NCBI RefSeq assembly: GCF_023856365.1 | Contig: NC_064555.1 | Span: 15,014,254 to 15,078,253, forward strand | Direction of reading: 5' to 3' | Length of the DNA stretch: 64,000 nt | From: Brienomyrus brachyistius | Lineage: Eukaryota > Chordata > Actinopteri > Osteoglossiformes > Mormyridae | In this document: piece after piece, positions 42,791 to 55,247 of the stretch | Layout: every line of letters starts with the position of its first letter | How positions within the stretch are numbered: the first letter of the stretch is position 1 | The notes under the pieces: generated by a model | Databases searched by the model: none | The model's input: the letters and a program-made list of their open reading frames with translations, nothing else | Told to the model about the DNA's origin: nothing | Made by a program: the position numbers and the translations under genes

Positions 42791-44464
42791 TGCTTGTCCC
42801 CAAGGCTCTGGTGGATGTGACGAGCACATCAGCTTGTCCCCAAGGCTCTGGTGGATGTGATGAGGACATCAGCTTGTCCCCAAGGTTCTGGTGGATGTGA
42901 TGAGGACGTCAGCTTGTCCCCTAGGCTCTGGTGGATGTGATGAGGACATCAGCTTGTCCCCAAGGCTCTGGTGGATGGGATGAGGACATCAGCTTGTCCC
43001 TACGGCTCTGGTGGATGGCATGAGGACGTCAGCTTGTCCCCAAGGCTCTGGTGGATGGGATGAGGACATCAGCTTGTCCCCAAGGCTCTGGTGGATGGGA
43101 TGGGGACATCAGCTTGTCCCCAAGGCTATGGTGGATGAGATGGGGACATCAGCTTGTCCCCAAGGCTCTGGTGGATGGGATGAGGACATCAGCTTGTCCC
43201 TACGGCTCTGGTGGATGGCATGAGGACGTCAGCTTGTCCCCAAGGCTCTGGTGTATGGGATGGGGACATCAGCTTGTCCCCAAGGCTATGGTGGATGGGA
43301 TGGGGACATCAGCTTGTCCCCAAGGCTCTGGTGGATGGGATGGGGACATCAGCTTGTCCCCAAGGCTATGGTGGATGAGATGGGGACATCAGCTTGTCCC
43401 CAAGGCTATGGTGGATGTGATGAGGACATCAGCTTGTCCCCAAGGCTCTGGTGGATGGGATGAGGACGTAAGCTTGTCCCCAAGGCTCTGGTGGATGGGA
43501 TGAGGACATCAGCTTGTCCCCAAGGCTCTGGTGGATGGGATGAGGACATCAACTTGTCCCCAAGGCTCTGGTGGATGGGATGGGGACATCAGTTTGTCCC
43601 CAAGGCTCTGGTGGATGGTATGGGGACATCAGCTTGTCCCCAAGGCTCTGGTGGATGGGATGAGGACATCAGCTGTCCCCAAGGCTATGGTGGATGGGAT
43701 GGGGACATCAGCTTGTCCCCAAGGCTCTGGTGGATGGGATGGGGACATCAGCTTGTCCCCAAGGCTCTGGTGGATGGGATGGGGACATCAGCTTATCCCC
43801 AAGGCTATGGTGGATGTGATGAGGACATCAGCTTGTTCCCAAGGCTCTGGTGGATGGGATGAGGACGTAAGCTTGTCCCCAAGGCTCTGGTGGATGGGAT
43901 GAGGACATCAGCTTGTCCCCAAGGCTCTGGTGGATGGGATGAGGACATCAACTTGTCCCCAAGGCTCTGGTGGATGGGATGGGGACATCAGTTTGTCCCC
44001 AAGGCTCTGGTGGATGGGATGGGGACATCAGCTTGTCCCCAAGGCTCTGGTGGATGGGATGGGGACATCAGCTTGTCCCCAAGGCTCTGGTGGATGGGAT
44101 GAGGACATCAGCTTGTCCCCAAGGCTCTGGTGGATGGGATGAGGACATCAGCTTGTCCCCAAGGCTCTGGTGGATGGGATGGGGACATCAGCTTGTCCCC
44201 AAGGCTCTGGTGGATGGGATGGGGACATCAGCTTGTCCCCAAGGCTCTGGTGGATGGGATGGGGACATCAGCTTGTCCCCAAGACTCTGGTGGATGGGAT
44301 GAGGACATCAGCTTGTCCCAAAGGCTACGGTGGACTGGATGGGAACATCAGCTTGTCCCCAAGGCTACGGTGGATGTGATGAGGACATCAGCTTGTCCCC
44401 AAGGCTACTGTGGATGGGATGAGGACATCAGCTTGTCCTCGAGGCTCTGGCAGATGGGATGGGG
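42791..44464 (+). repeat. 40-bp minisatellite, about 42 copies, with higher-order structure
   Basis: Seen: unit 'ggctctggtggatgggatga' plus 'ggacatcagcttgtccccaa'. Because 40 is 1 modulo 3 and the unit has no stop codon, all three plus frames stay open, which explains the many 70-150-codon frames here; they are not evidence of a gene. Variant units recur at fixed distances: 'tacggctctggtggatggca' at 43001 and 43201, and 'gaggacgtaagcttg' at 43462 and 43861. A one-base deletion near 43674 shifts the phase of all later units. The right end is more diverged. Confidence 0.98.
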
Positions 44465-46429
44465 GCAGGGTGGAATGGCCAAGCTACAGTCCTGCTGTTG
44501 AGCTTTTGGTCAGTCAGTTTGCGACAGCTGGACCTCAACATCCCCGATCCGTCTGCCTCATCTGCTTCAAGCCACCAAGTGTCCACCTCCAACCTTCTTT
44601 GTTTTCACAATGCCCAGAAAGGTGTACTCGGGTATTTTATACACTCACTTTCCTCATTCCTCTCATCAAGAACTGAGATGTGTGGAAGTGAATTAAAGTT
44701 AGAAAATACACTTAATTTTTAATGATTTAGACAAGGTTTTACCACAAACGTATTCGATATTAGAGTGGTACACTTATGCGTGCGTGTGCCCAAACACCAC
44801 TACATTCTGCTGACTACACCTGCTTGATCCCCATATAAGTCAGGCACTGATCCTCTGCATCTATATTGTCTCTCTAACCCCATCCAGACGCACACTCTAC
44901 TACACAAAGAGCCCTTGTTGTGCTCCTTCTAAGAAAAAAAAACCATAATAACCTAAACACACTCAGAATTCAAGCTCTGAAAGCGTAAATATTTTATTGA
45001 GCCCGGCTCCTACGAATCCCGCTTCTCTGCTCTCCTGGCCTGCCTCTCTCACTCTCGCACCTCCTGCATTCGTGTCTCAGACATAGGCCCATCGCAAAAC
45101 GTGCTGGTAGGTCCCCTGGCCCTCGTTGAACACTCCTCCCATAACAGGAAGCAGGAGTAGAGCGAGAGACTATCTACCCCAATGTCTACCGCAGATCAGC
45201 AGAATGGCAGAGCCCAGCATGCGTGTATGTGAGGAAGTGAAGGCGGGTGCTTTAAATCCCCCAGCTTGAACACGGCGCATCCCACAAGCAGCTGACAAGG
45301 TCCAGATATCCTTTTAATCCGCAGCCCTAGGTCAGGCTCAGCCGGGAGCTCAGAGCTCCGTATCACACTTAACCAATGACAGGACCCTCTACTCCTACAA
45401 GATGACTATAGCAACCTCCCCTCAGCAGTTACTCACTCCTGCAGGCTGCATGCAGGTGTGCGCCAGCCTACTGCAGCAATTTATTAGCTTTACGGCATGC
45501 AGCTTTGCTTGCAATGCAAAAGAAAACATGAACATGCAATCATTCCAGATCATCTGAGGAAGACATATGCCTACAGAAATAAGCAGAAAACTTACACTCC
45601 TTGTGGCTAAATTTGGGTCAAGTCAGTCGAAGCTGTGGCTCATGAGAATTTCTTATGAAGAGTTCCTTAGCTCTTCATAACCTCTGCTCTAGTCCCACCT
45701 CTTAACAGTACCTCTGCCTCTCACCTTTCCGGAACTTCCTGGAGTGGCGACGGAACATCCCGCCTATCTTCCTCCACGCTTTCAGCACCACACTAAACAG
45801 TGTAAAGCCATGGCCATGGCTGGCTTTGACAGCCCAGCTCCTCTGGATCTGGAATCAATGCCAGTCTGACTGCCGGATGGACCTGGCAGAGTCCCGGTTA
45901 GCCTGTGAGGACTCCAGCTTCTCTGACTTTCAGCAGTGGCTTCCTCCACTGCGGACTGTCTGTCACCTGCATAACCCCAGTGACATTTCTCATCATGGGT
46001 GCTGTTGCACCCTGAACAGATTGGTGCAGGGGGGTGGAAAGTCACTGCAGTAACAGTGCAGTTTTCCAACACATTCTTGCTCTCTGTCGATGCCTCTAAA
46101 GTGAAGCTTAAGTGCATTTTTGCGAAGCTCATTTTTAGAGGAAGTCCTGTGATTTTTTGTCACAAGTCAGGTGAGGAACGCTTGTGAGAAATAATGAACC
46201 CAGCCGCCTCGTTAAGTCTGCACCCCCATCAGGCTTGACATGGCTCTCAGCAATCTGTAAGGTGCAGACTTGCTGATTTTGCTCTGCATTTTTTCCAACA
46301 TTACAGAAATGCCGCCTGTTTGCCTGTCAGGGCTCTAAGCTATCCTACTTAAAGCTATGCTTTCGGAGTCCACCATCTTTTTTATGACAATTCAGAACAG
46401 AAAAAAACAGGGCTAAAAGAAAGGCCAGT

Positions 46430-46590
46430 TCCATCTTCCCATACCAAGATAAAAGAAGCACTGTAACGATGTATAACTATGTCACTAATGGTGGCTAAGC
46501 AGCTTATATTGGCTAAAAACCTAATGCTAGCAAAGCAGCTAATGCTAGCTAAGCAGCTAATGCTAGCTAAGCAGCTAATGCTCATGCGTC
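46430..46590 (+). repeat. Family H element with 18-bp tandem units, copy 1
   Basis: Seen: 'cccataccaagataaaagaa' followed by about five units of 'aagcagctaatgctagct'. Confidence 0.75.
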
Positions 46591-46904
46591 CTTAGAGGGA
46601 ATACAACGAAGTCGCTGAAATCTCTACTACTGATCTGTATTTGTGAAAATCTTACATATCACAGGCACACAAAAATAGTTTTCCATTCCTGTCTGCTGCA
46701 GCCACAGTAATATTTTCTTAATTCCTCCTCGGGGCATCAGTGCGAGTCCAGGTACTCCTATTAACATTCATCGATTTCTCAGAGACTTAGCTGTGGCCTC
46801 ACAGTCTGTGAAGCGACACGTGCATATGGCTAATTCACTTCATTCTGGGCCCAGGACCAGGCTAGTGTCCCACTGTAAGAGGGAAGCATAGTCACTTACC
46901 GTAT

Positions 46905-47035
46905 GCTTACCGGTCCTCGGGGACCCACAGACAGTCCACAATTTTACTGGGAGCTGGGAGGGAGCAAAAATGTGGACTGTCTGGCACGGAGCTTGGAAGG
47001 AGTAAAATGACAGACTGTCTGGAGTTCCTGAGTAG
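46905..47035. repeat. Family G relative
   Basis: Seen: 'ggtcctcggggacccacaga', 'cagtccacaattttactggg', then 'gagggagcaaaaatgtggac' and 'tgtctgg'. The arms are inverted but more diverged than at 29972-30128, and a partial third arm follows. Confidence 0.75.
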
Positions 47036-47439
47036 TGTTGTTTGCTAGAGAAACGTACCTAACCAGAATTGTTTCGGTAAAATGTTCTGCTGCATACAGT
47101 TGTACACAACTGTGAGTTATGTAAATGACATTTGAGGAACTAGCAACTTTTTTGAGTACAGTTTGTGACATGCACCCCAGTAGGGATTAGAGTTTCTGCC
47201 ATTTTTTGGGAAATATGGAGAGTTCGAGCAGTTGCTCTTGGAGCAGGAGACCTTGCTACCAGGCCAGATAAGCTGCCTGGTCAGGGAATTAGAGGAAACG
47301 GGAAGCTACATTTAGGGCGCAGAAGAGCAGGAGAACTGTGTGGGCCTGTCAAAGCTCTGTTTCTGAATCCACAATCTATTGTACGAGTGTCTGCAGTGGG
47401 AAAACTTGCATCAGATATAACAGAGGCCAGTGGGGTATA

Positions 47440-47810
47440 CTACAAAACAGGATTTTTACATACCTAGAGTTAACGGTAGTGTCAGGTTAAGTGACCACCT
47501 AATCCATGTCAAGGGGGGCAATATGAGCTGGGACAGAGTTTGTCAACTATTAATTGCTGTGTGCTGATTGGTTAGTCTCCTGTAATCATGTATGTGTCAC
47601 TAACGTTAAATAGCTGGATGAGTCTTTCAATCAAAATAACAAACCAGTAAAAATACACGCTGAACCGAACAATTTAGCCGAGCAGAGAAGCCTTTCAGAT
47701 TTAAAGGAATTTGTTAAACCTGAAATAGCTCATCGCGCCCCCCAGACATGGATTAGGTGGTAACCTTAAGTGGTTATCAGCTCAGAAAGTTAACTCAGGG
47801 TTTGTCTGTG
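47440..47810. repeat. Possible MITE-like element
   Basis: Seen: 'tacctagagttaacggtagt' plus 'gtcaggttaagtgaccacct' near the left, and 'ttaggtggtaaccttaagtg' plus 'gttaactcagggtttgt' near the right, which are loosely inverted. The interior has no ORF. Confidence 0.45.
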
Positions 47811-48224
47811 CACGTTCACATAGGAAGGTCAACATTGTAAACTATGATTCAAATTAATGGCTGGTCTTTGATAGGTAGGAGGTGGGTATCACCCACTCCA
47901 CTCGGCAAACTTCATCATCAGCACCACCCCCCGGCAAATGTAATCTGTCCCTGGTGAGGGGATGGCACAGTGGCATTGCCCATCCCACTGGCATTGCCCA
48001 TCCCACCTATTTAGTCAAAATGCGGCCCTTATATCAGCCCCGCCTTTGGGTCCGCACATACAGTTTTGGTGAAAAGTCGGGATATACTCCTGTCTTATGC
48101 AAAAAACCTGCAAATTAGCCTCACAGTATACCTTGTTTTAAATTGAGCTATGAATCATAATGCCCAAAACTCAAGCCTAAAGAACACTGCTAAGCCAGTA
48201 AACCCGCTTTGCATTACATCCTTA

Positions 48225-48355
48225 GTTACATTCTCCCATCCCAAGACAAAAGAAGGGCCGGAAGTCGTGTAAAACAATGCCGCTAACACTAGCTAAGCAG
48301 CTAATGCTACCTAAAGCAGCTAATGCTACCTAAAGCAGCTAATGCTAACGTACGA
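48225..48355 (+). repeat. Family H element with 18/19-bp tandem units, copy 2
   Basis: Seen: 'cccatcccaagacaaaagaa' followed by 'agctaagcagctaatgctac' and two 'ctaaagcagctaatgctac' units. It shares both flank and unit with copy 1, 1.8 kb away. Confidence 0.75.
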
Positions 48356-49964
48356 CACAATGCAGACGGCCTTTTGTTCTCCTTTCCCAGCTTTTTTTCT
48401 GAACTGCCGAAGTTTACAGTTTCAATTAACAATTAATTACAGCAGGGAAGCTTATTTATTTTAAACCATTCAGCCCGGTCCTTCAATTGGACCCATCCGT
48501 CTGCATCGACACCGAGCGCACTCCCTGGGAAACAGCATCATGCGCTGAGGAGGCAGAGCCTTGTTTACAGATTTGCATATGTTTACGCAACTAATTACAG
48601 ATTAAAGAGCCTTCAGAATGAGTGGCCTGCTTCAGCGATTCTGTGCCGTTTGGCTTCAGTGTAAATCCCGTGTGCCCATCTTCTGACGAAAAAGAGTGTG
48701 TGGAGAGACCAAAACTGGGGAATCCTTACTTTGTTTTGGGTTCACATTTCCCTGCAAGTTAAGAGAAAAATCATTACCTAGAAATGCAGTTTCAATAAAG
48801 GTTTTGGAACTACCAGGGGAAAAAAAAAAAAACCTTCAAGGGTAGTACGGCTGAAAAAAAAAACATGCCTTTAATCTCCGACCTTCAGCGAGGTCCCCGT
48901 CCCTTTAAGCTGTGATTGATGGTAAAATGTTTGATCGAAGCCTGTTAGCGGGAAATCAGTCCTTTAGCTGCAACATTTGCATTCGCTCCCAGTGTTCTGG
49001 AGATATAAAACGGGATTGGAGAGGTCCTGCTAGCCCACCCCCCCCCGCTGTGGCGAAGGCCCCCGCTCTCGCCGACTAATTGCAGGTCCGTGCTGTATCA
49101 TTGGAAGCACATTGTGTAATGGCGGGGGGCAAAAGGACAAAAAAGAGAGATGAAAGACGAGGCCTACGGGTTTTTGATTTTGATGCCGAAGTCATGTCGA
49201 GCTTTGTGTTTGCAACATGACGGTTCCGCTCAGGTCTGGCGAGGAAAACGAGCTCCAGCGAGACCTCATTAGCGTCTGATAAGTTGCCGGTTTTTTGTGT
49301 CTTTTTCCCCGGTGACCGCGTGGGGTTCACTTCCCAAGGAGACCTGGCCGATTCCGACCTGCAGAGGGGGCAGAAACGATGGCTCCACTGCACCTTCAGC
49401 AAACTACAGTATAAGACACGTCTAATGCATACTTACACGACTCCAGTAAGCTCCTACCAGTCGTCCTCACACTAAAGGCCTTTCATCACTTGCTATTTAT
49501 GTATTTTTTTTTTAGTAATAAAGTTTCAGCTATAAAGCTGGATGTTTACAAAAGCCGTTCCAGAGGAATGACCTAGCTCACAGATTCACACAGTGCTTCC
49601 CCAAGGCTTTAAGTCCTCAGAGGTTATTATTTTCTGCGTGTTTATGGGATTTGCAGCAGCCCTGCTGTGTTGCTGTAAATGCATGTTTCAGGTGCCTATC
49701 GAGGTAGGACTCTGACTCTATCTCACCCGTACAGTTTAGTTGTGACATTGGGAGAAAGGCCACCCTACCTACCTCACCCCGGGTTGGTGTCGAATTATGA
49801 TTCATTTGGACAGAGTGCAGGCATACAGGACAAATTGCACCGGGCGGAAAGTCACTGTCGCTATGCTTAAACCAAACTAAATGGACAAAAAGAAAACATG
49901 AGAGGAAGGAGACTAGAGGAAGATTGGTCAGCACCAGGTTTCATGGGGCAGAGTATATATAAAG

Positions 49965-50015
49965 GTATATAAAGGGGCGGGGCCACAGGGCACTGACAAT
50001 GAATTATGGCTCCTT
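49965..50015. repeat. Short family A fragment
   Basis: Seen: 'aaaggggcggggccacaggg' then 'cactgacaatgaattatggc'. Confidence 0.5.
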
Positions 50016-50243
50016 TTATGCCAGAAACCCTCAGAATCCGTCCCGGTCATGTGTAAGCGCTCGGGCCAAAACACAGCGGCACTGATGTCGGCATCCATTA
50101 CTGAGACTGTCACTGCAGCGGAAATGCTGCCGCGCTTTTTACTCAATTACTGTATGTCATGATTTCGTTGCTCATATAATTGTTTATAATCCGAAGCAAC
50201 TTGTAATTATTACACAGCTAACTATTTCACTGGAACAATATTG

Positions 50244-50245
<2 letters not shown>

Positions 50246-50274
<29 letters not shown>
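50246..50274 (+). repeat. 29-base G tract
   Basis: Seen: 29 consecutive Gs, the longest pure homopolymer in the window. Confidence 0.98.
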
Positions 50275-50275
<1 letters not shown>

Positions 50276-50479
50276 TTGTGGGACATGAACTAGAGGAGGT
50301 CGTCACCCCAGGTTGCTGGGTTGCGAGGAGACAGTAGGTGAAGTTGCAGTCACATTGATGAGATAATGAGTGTTTGCATCTGAGGGACGTAGGTGAAACC
50401 TCCCCAGGACTGCAGTCGAATTCAACCCTTACTGCATTATCCATTGTGAGACATGGGTTTGCAGCCATGGAGGGTGGAG

Positions 50480-50720
50480 GGGATGGGGGTGCTGTGTGTC
50501 TCAGCAAGTTGGGCCTCTCTGTCTGTGATCAGAACGTTGTTGGTTCAAATCCCATCCTCGGCAGAATAGTCACATATCTGTTGGGCTCTTATTCCCACCC
50601 ACCCCTTCCCCCCCAAAAAATATGCTGCAGGGCCACTTGATAAACGGTAGACCCTACACTGTCAGCTGTATGTATGTGTATGTCAGAGCAAAGCATGATG
50701 GGAAATATGAAAAGAACAAT
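50480..50720 (+). repeat. tRNA-derived SINE (family E), uninterrupted copy
   Basis: Seen: 'gtgtgtctcagcaagttggg', 'gtgatcagaacgttgttggt' and a good B box 'ggttcaaatcccatcc'. Then come 'tgttgggctcttattcccac', a 'gcagggccacttgataaac' body and 'agcatgatgggaaatatgaa' near the 3' end. It shows where the 20748 copy was broken. Confidence 0.82.
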
Positions 50721-51691
50721 TGCAGTGTACCTGTATGTGTAGCCTGCTCAGACAAGGGCACGACGAAGGCTAAGGACCCTCATAATGAGATCCCCCTCCA
50801 CCCAGGAGTACAAAGTGAGCCATTCCTGCAAAGTGACCACAACAACCCCCCCCCCTCCCCCCCCCCCATGACACCACAGCCTCTCGCATTCAGCTGAACC
50901 CCAAAATATTGTTTCAACCCATCAACATTTCTGAGACGGACAGGAAAGAATTCTTCCCCAGCCAGATTCCTGCGTCTTTAGAGGCTTGGAATTGGGAGAC
51001 TTTTCCAAATTGCCTGTGTGGTCTTTGAGTGATTCTCGCCCCCACATGCTCCATGAACTAGAATCCCAGATCCCAGAGGCGTCCTAGCGGGACTGAGTGC
51101 TTATTCAGCAAGTCGGCGTGTGACAGCGCGTTGGTGACAGACCCCAGGCGTGTGAGCATGCGTGTATGCATGTGTCAGACAGTGCACTTGTGCGTCACTG
51201 CACCTCAGCACGTGTGGCAGCAATGTTGTGTGCACATGTGTGTGTCTCGAGGCCCCCGTCCAGCTCGCTGAGGTTAGTGGTGGGTAAGAGGTGCGTCCGC
51301 CCTGCAAAGCGAGGGCTTGCCTGTGAGGTCCGATTCGTTTAGTGGTTCATTCATCGCCAGCACGGCCCAGTGTGTCTAATTATCAAACGGCGATACGCAT
51401 GAGTGGCCTGTCTCTTTACAGAAGGATCTCATGCATCGTCGACGAGGAGAGTCACAGCGCGCCTCCCCACCCCTCTATCCTGGCAGAGCCACTTATGGAA
51501 GCTGTGCAGAATGGATGATTACTGTTAGCTTTTGCGGTTCAGGGACAGGCTGCAAAGTTGGTCTGGCCAGCAGGGGGGGGTACTAGTTAAAGAAATTCAC
51601 TTGCTTTTAAAAAGGTGCTTCCAGACACAACCTGGCTTAAAATGTACTTCCTGTCAGTCTTTGGTTTCCTATTGGTGGAATGCACTTTCAC

Positions 51692-51990
51692 AGACATATA
51701 CACACACCTTACATGATTGTAATTATATCTTTGTGGGGACTCTCCATTAATTTCTGTGGGGAAAACTGTAATCCCAACATGACGACCTTAACCCATACTC
51801 ATCCTAAATCTTAACCATAAGTAGCCAAACAAAAAACAAGACTTTTTGACATTTTTACTCATTCACAGATCTTTGTGGGGACCTGATAAATTGTCCCCAC
51901 AATGTCCAAAGAACAGGTTTTTATTACATTGTGGGGGACATTTGGTCCCCCACAAAGTAATATAAACCTAATCACACAGACAAACACATT
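51692..51990 (+). repeat. Family D element, third copy
   Basis: Seen: 'tatatctttgtggggactct', 'taaccataagtagccaaaca', 'actttttgacatttttactc', 'cattgtgggggacatttggt' and 'ccaaagaacaggtttttatt'. It is the most complete core of the three and is preceded by a short CA run. Confidence 0.88.
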
Positions 51991-52189
51991 GTGCCTCATA
52001 AGCATCCCGCTACAATTCTCCGTCACCATACCCCTGCTCGTGTTATCCACACCTTCTAAACAAAGGCACGGTCCCACATGCTACGATTAATTCATCTCTG
52101 GCATCACAGGCTTTCCGGCCTATACCTTCACCCCGGGATCACGTTGGATAGAAGTGATCTTGCATGCTGGTAGCTCACAGAGCTGAATG

Positions 52190-52610
52190 GCAAACGTGCC
52201 TCTCTGTCACAGATACATTCTGCTTCGCTTTCAGAATCTTCGCCTAATTATGTGATAAGCGGGAACTTACTTGCCGACCTGATTCCCGGGCCGTGTGCAA
52301 TGCAAGTCTGGCGAGCAAGGCACCCAGCAACGCAGAGCCCAATGCAGCTGCGTGTGTTAATCATGCAATCCGAAGGACGATGCCAGAACATAGACGTGCT
52401 TCAAAGGTACAACAGGCGAATATCCTCGATCGACCACAAGATGCTCCAGATTTGTCCAAACTCACTTACTGAGCAGTGCATTTATAATTAAAATGCAGTA
52501 TTATTACGCTGATGCCAAAAGGGTAAATGTGCTGTTGGCATCTCGTTGATCAATCGCCGCTAATGAGATAAGGGTCATAAATGACAAAGGAGCGGGAAAA
52601 TTAAGCAGAT
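52190..52610. other. ATTA-rich unique block, possible conserved non-coding element
   Basis: Seen: non-repetitive sequence with 'cgcctaattatgtgataagc', 'gtgttaatcatgcaatcc', 'ttataattaaaatgcagtat' and 'cgctaatgagataagggtc'. Homeodomain- and GATA-like words cluster. The 79-codon frame here has no recognisable domain. Inference only. Confidence 0.3.
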
Positions 52611-53440
52611 CTGAGCTGGGGGGGCAGGATGGATGAGAGGGGGAGGGGCATTTCTGCTGCTCGTTTTAATCAGCAGTGATGGGGATTAGCAGTGTCTGAA
52701 ACAGAAATAATGAGGAAGCCACAACAGCACACCGGCAGTGGGCCAGGCTTAAAGCCACCCATGATGCAGATCCCCCCCCCCCACACACACACACACACAC
52801 ACACTGACAGACGTGCGGACGGGCGTGCGCAGGCACACACCCAGAGAGACACCAGCACTTTCTGGAAATCCATTCCAGAAATTCAAGAATGGTTGCAGTT
52901 TTGTTTGAAAGAGGATATGAATTGATAAAACACCCATTTTCAGATTTTACAGTCTTTATTGACAAAAAAATCAAAAGGAACCCCCCCCCCCCCCAGCGCG
53001 ACACACACGCGCCCTCTCTCTTCTTCACAGCCTGCATCAGCCAGGGCACAAGGGTGATAAACGATCTCCCTGCCTCATTCCCCAGTCCCAGCTGCAGTCC
53101 ACCGGACCACAATACCGTCTCTCCACATGATCACTTAATCGCGTTTTTTAGACCACCGCTTCATTGGAACAATTTCGACATGTGGGGCAAGACAGAGAAA
53201 GAACCCATCTGAGGCTGGCCACACCCAGCGGTGCCATGTGGACTGCAGGAGGACCTGAATGAGAACAGATCTGACACAGCACATGGCTTACATCAGCCAG
53301 TCCCTGCAAGTACCATGTATGACATCTTTCATGTCACATGTGGTACAAATTGAAGACTATGTGCGGTTTTTGCACATGAACCAGACCTGTACAAACTCTG
53401 GTCACATGACACCTGACAGGCAAGTTTTTTTTTTTTGTAT

Positions 53441-53652
53441 ATTCATTCATTTAGCAGATGTTTATATATTTTGTTTTTATCCAAAGCAATGTGTAATTGA
53501 GAAAGCAGGATCAAACAGCCACTGGGACACTTCGGGGTGGGGGGTTAAGAACCTTACTCATCGACCCAATGGCAAAGTCACTCTGCCAACCCTGGGATTC
53601 AAACCAACAACATTCCGACCACAGTCACAGTGTCATATTGAGCCAGAGACCA
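53441..53652 (+). repeat. Family B repeat
   Basis: Seen: 'attcatttagcagatgttta', 'tttttatccaaagcaatgtg', 'aattgagaaagcaggatcaa', 'gggattcaaaccaacaacat' and 'ccacagtcacagtgtc'. It contributes to the 183-codon plus frame at 53259-53810, which is therefore not a gene. Confidence 0.9.
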
Positions 53653-54264
53653 CCCCTGACACAGACCTGCGCATAGACAGCAGCCAAATCCCTGTCCAGG
53701 CCAATTTACATCAAACAGTAGCAGTTATGTCTTTCTGCCGCTTCAGAGACCGCTTGGGGTTTGCCAGCACCCGTCTGCGGGGGCAGGAAACACAAACACA
53801 CTGTCGCTGAATGTGTGAGTCAGTCTGCTGGCTGCCCTGCATAATCCCTCCTGGGAAGCCCCCCCTCAGGTAGGGAGAAAGGTTTCGATATGCAATTCCA
53901 CACGCGGAGAAAATGTGAAAGTGTACACTCCCATCTGGGGGGGAGGGAGAGGGAGATGGAGGAAGGGGGGCTGGTGATCTGCTCTGAAAGAGAAGAGGTT
54001 CTGCAGTCATGGTGCATCTCTGCTCTCCATCATACCTGCTCCACGTTCACACCTCCTGCTGACCGGCTCCTCTTGCGGGCACTGAAGAACAGAAACATCC
54101 GTCCTTCTCTCACCCTCCACATGGAGTTTCGGGCAGGAGACCTGGGGGGAGGGGGCTTCTTAATGTAACAGAGAAAGTGTCGGGGCACTTGGGTGAAGAG
54201 ATGAGAGAACCAGGCAGAGCTTAAAGGGACAGCGCTTCACTCAGAAGATCCAGGTGAGGGGCAC

Positions 54265-54420
54265 GAGGACCCGTGACAGACAAGAGAACGAGAAGGAGAG
54301 GAAGAATGAGAAGAAGAAGAAGATAAGAATGTTTAAAAGAACAGAGTTCTCCTCAGAAGGTTCAGGCGAGGAACTCAAGCAGAAGGAGGAGGGGGAGAAA
54401 GAGGAGGAGAGATATTTGCG
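54265..54420 (+). repeat. Polypurine (GAA/GGA-rich) stretch
   Basis: Seen: about 155 bases that are mostly A and G, such as 'gagaagaagaagaagataag'. Such tracts can form triplex DNA; that is general knowledge, not shown here. Confidence 0.8.
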
Positions 54421-55247
54421 ATTCTCCCACAGGAAGCCACAAAGACCGAAACGGACGCTCATTTAACTTGAGAAGATCCTCCTGCTGTAATTCATTTTGA
54501 GATCGATGACAATACATGAGGAGCTAGAATACAGGCTGCAAAGGCCATGGGAAAGGGTTTGATGCTGGGGGGGGGCACAGTAATTCCAAAGCAAAGGTCT
54601 ACTTATTTGGGGGTGGCTGAATGGAGCCAAATGAAATACTGGGGGGGTACACGCCCCCCAATTCCAGGTTAGCTTATGAGGCTGATCGGCAGGTTGTATC
54701 ACCGAGGCCTCTTATCGCCAGTCTGTGAAGCGAGACAAAGCAGCACCAAGCAGAGCCGGGATCTGGGGGCGCATGGACCCTCCCCCAGGTCGTAGACTGT
54801 GGGGTGATGGCTCCCTCGTCGCATAACAGGAATGCTGGAAATCAAACTGGGTGGTATGGGTGTGAAAAGATCAAGTGGGCCGCGGTCAAACCAACCCAGA
54901 GCGGGGGGGCCACACCCCCTTAATGGCGCTAACATTAGCGTGGGACGCATGTGTGAAACGGCAGAGCTTGCCCCTTATTCGGCTGTTGATTTCATATGGA
55001 AGGAGTTTTCCCCCCCGTCTTGGCAGAGTTGATGGGCGCTCCCACCTATCATGATGCATGATGCTGCACGGGAGCTCAGCGCTAAATGAAGCTGATAGCG
55101 GGAAACATAGGAGTGTTAGCTTAATCCTGATGGTTCACATACTCCTCCAGTTTCCTTAATCTGTGTGCTGGCCAGTAATGCACAGAAACACAGCCTTCCA
55201 AAGCAACATATGTGAAATTACACCTACACGACTATGCCGGAATGCTC

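Larger units (their letters stand above)
44465..49964. other. Non-coding stretch with foldback and minisatellite-bearing repeats
   Basis: Contains paired family H elements (46430-46590, 48225-48355), a family G relative (46905-47035) and a foldback-like element (about 47440-47810). No exon supported. Unique AT-rich blocks at 48380-48700 and 48880-49300 could be conserved elements. Confidence 0.6.
50721..53440. other. Non-coding stretch
   Basis: Contains C tracts at 50846-50867 (10 Cs, T, 11 Cs), 52772-52782 and 52981-52994, a CA run at 52782-52803, the family D copy and an ATTA-rich unique block (52190-52610). No exon recognised. Confidence 0.6.

Noticed and set aside
42678..44676. Many 70-150-codon plus-strand frames
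   Set aside because: A stop-free 40-bp unit (1 modulo 3) keeps all three frames open automatically; the peptides are only the repeat read in turn.
45781..45805. RE1/NRSF-like silencer site (TTCAGCACC) that would suit a neuronal gene
   Set aside because: Only the left half-site fits; the right half and spacing do not. A similar weak half-site at 3586 was rejected for the same reason.
53259..53810. 183-codon plus frame
   Set aside because: Much of it is a family B interspersed repeat and no domain is recognisable.
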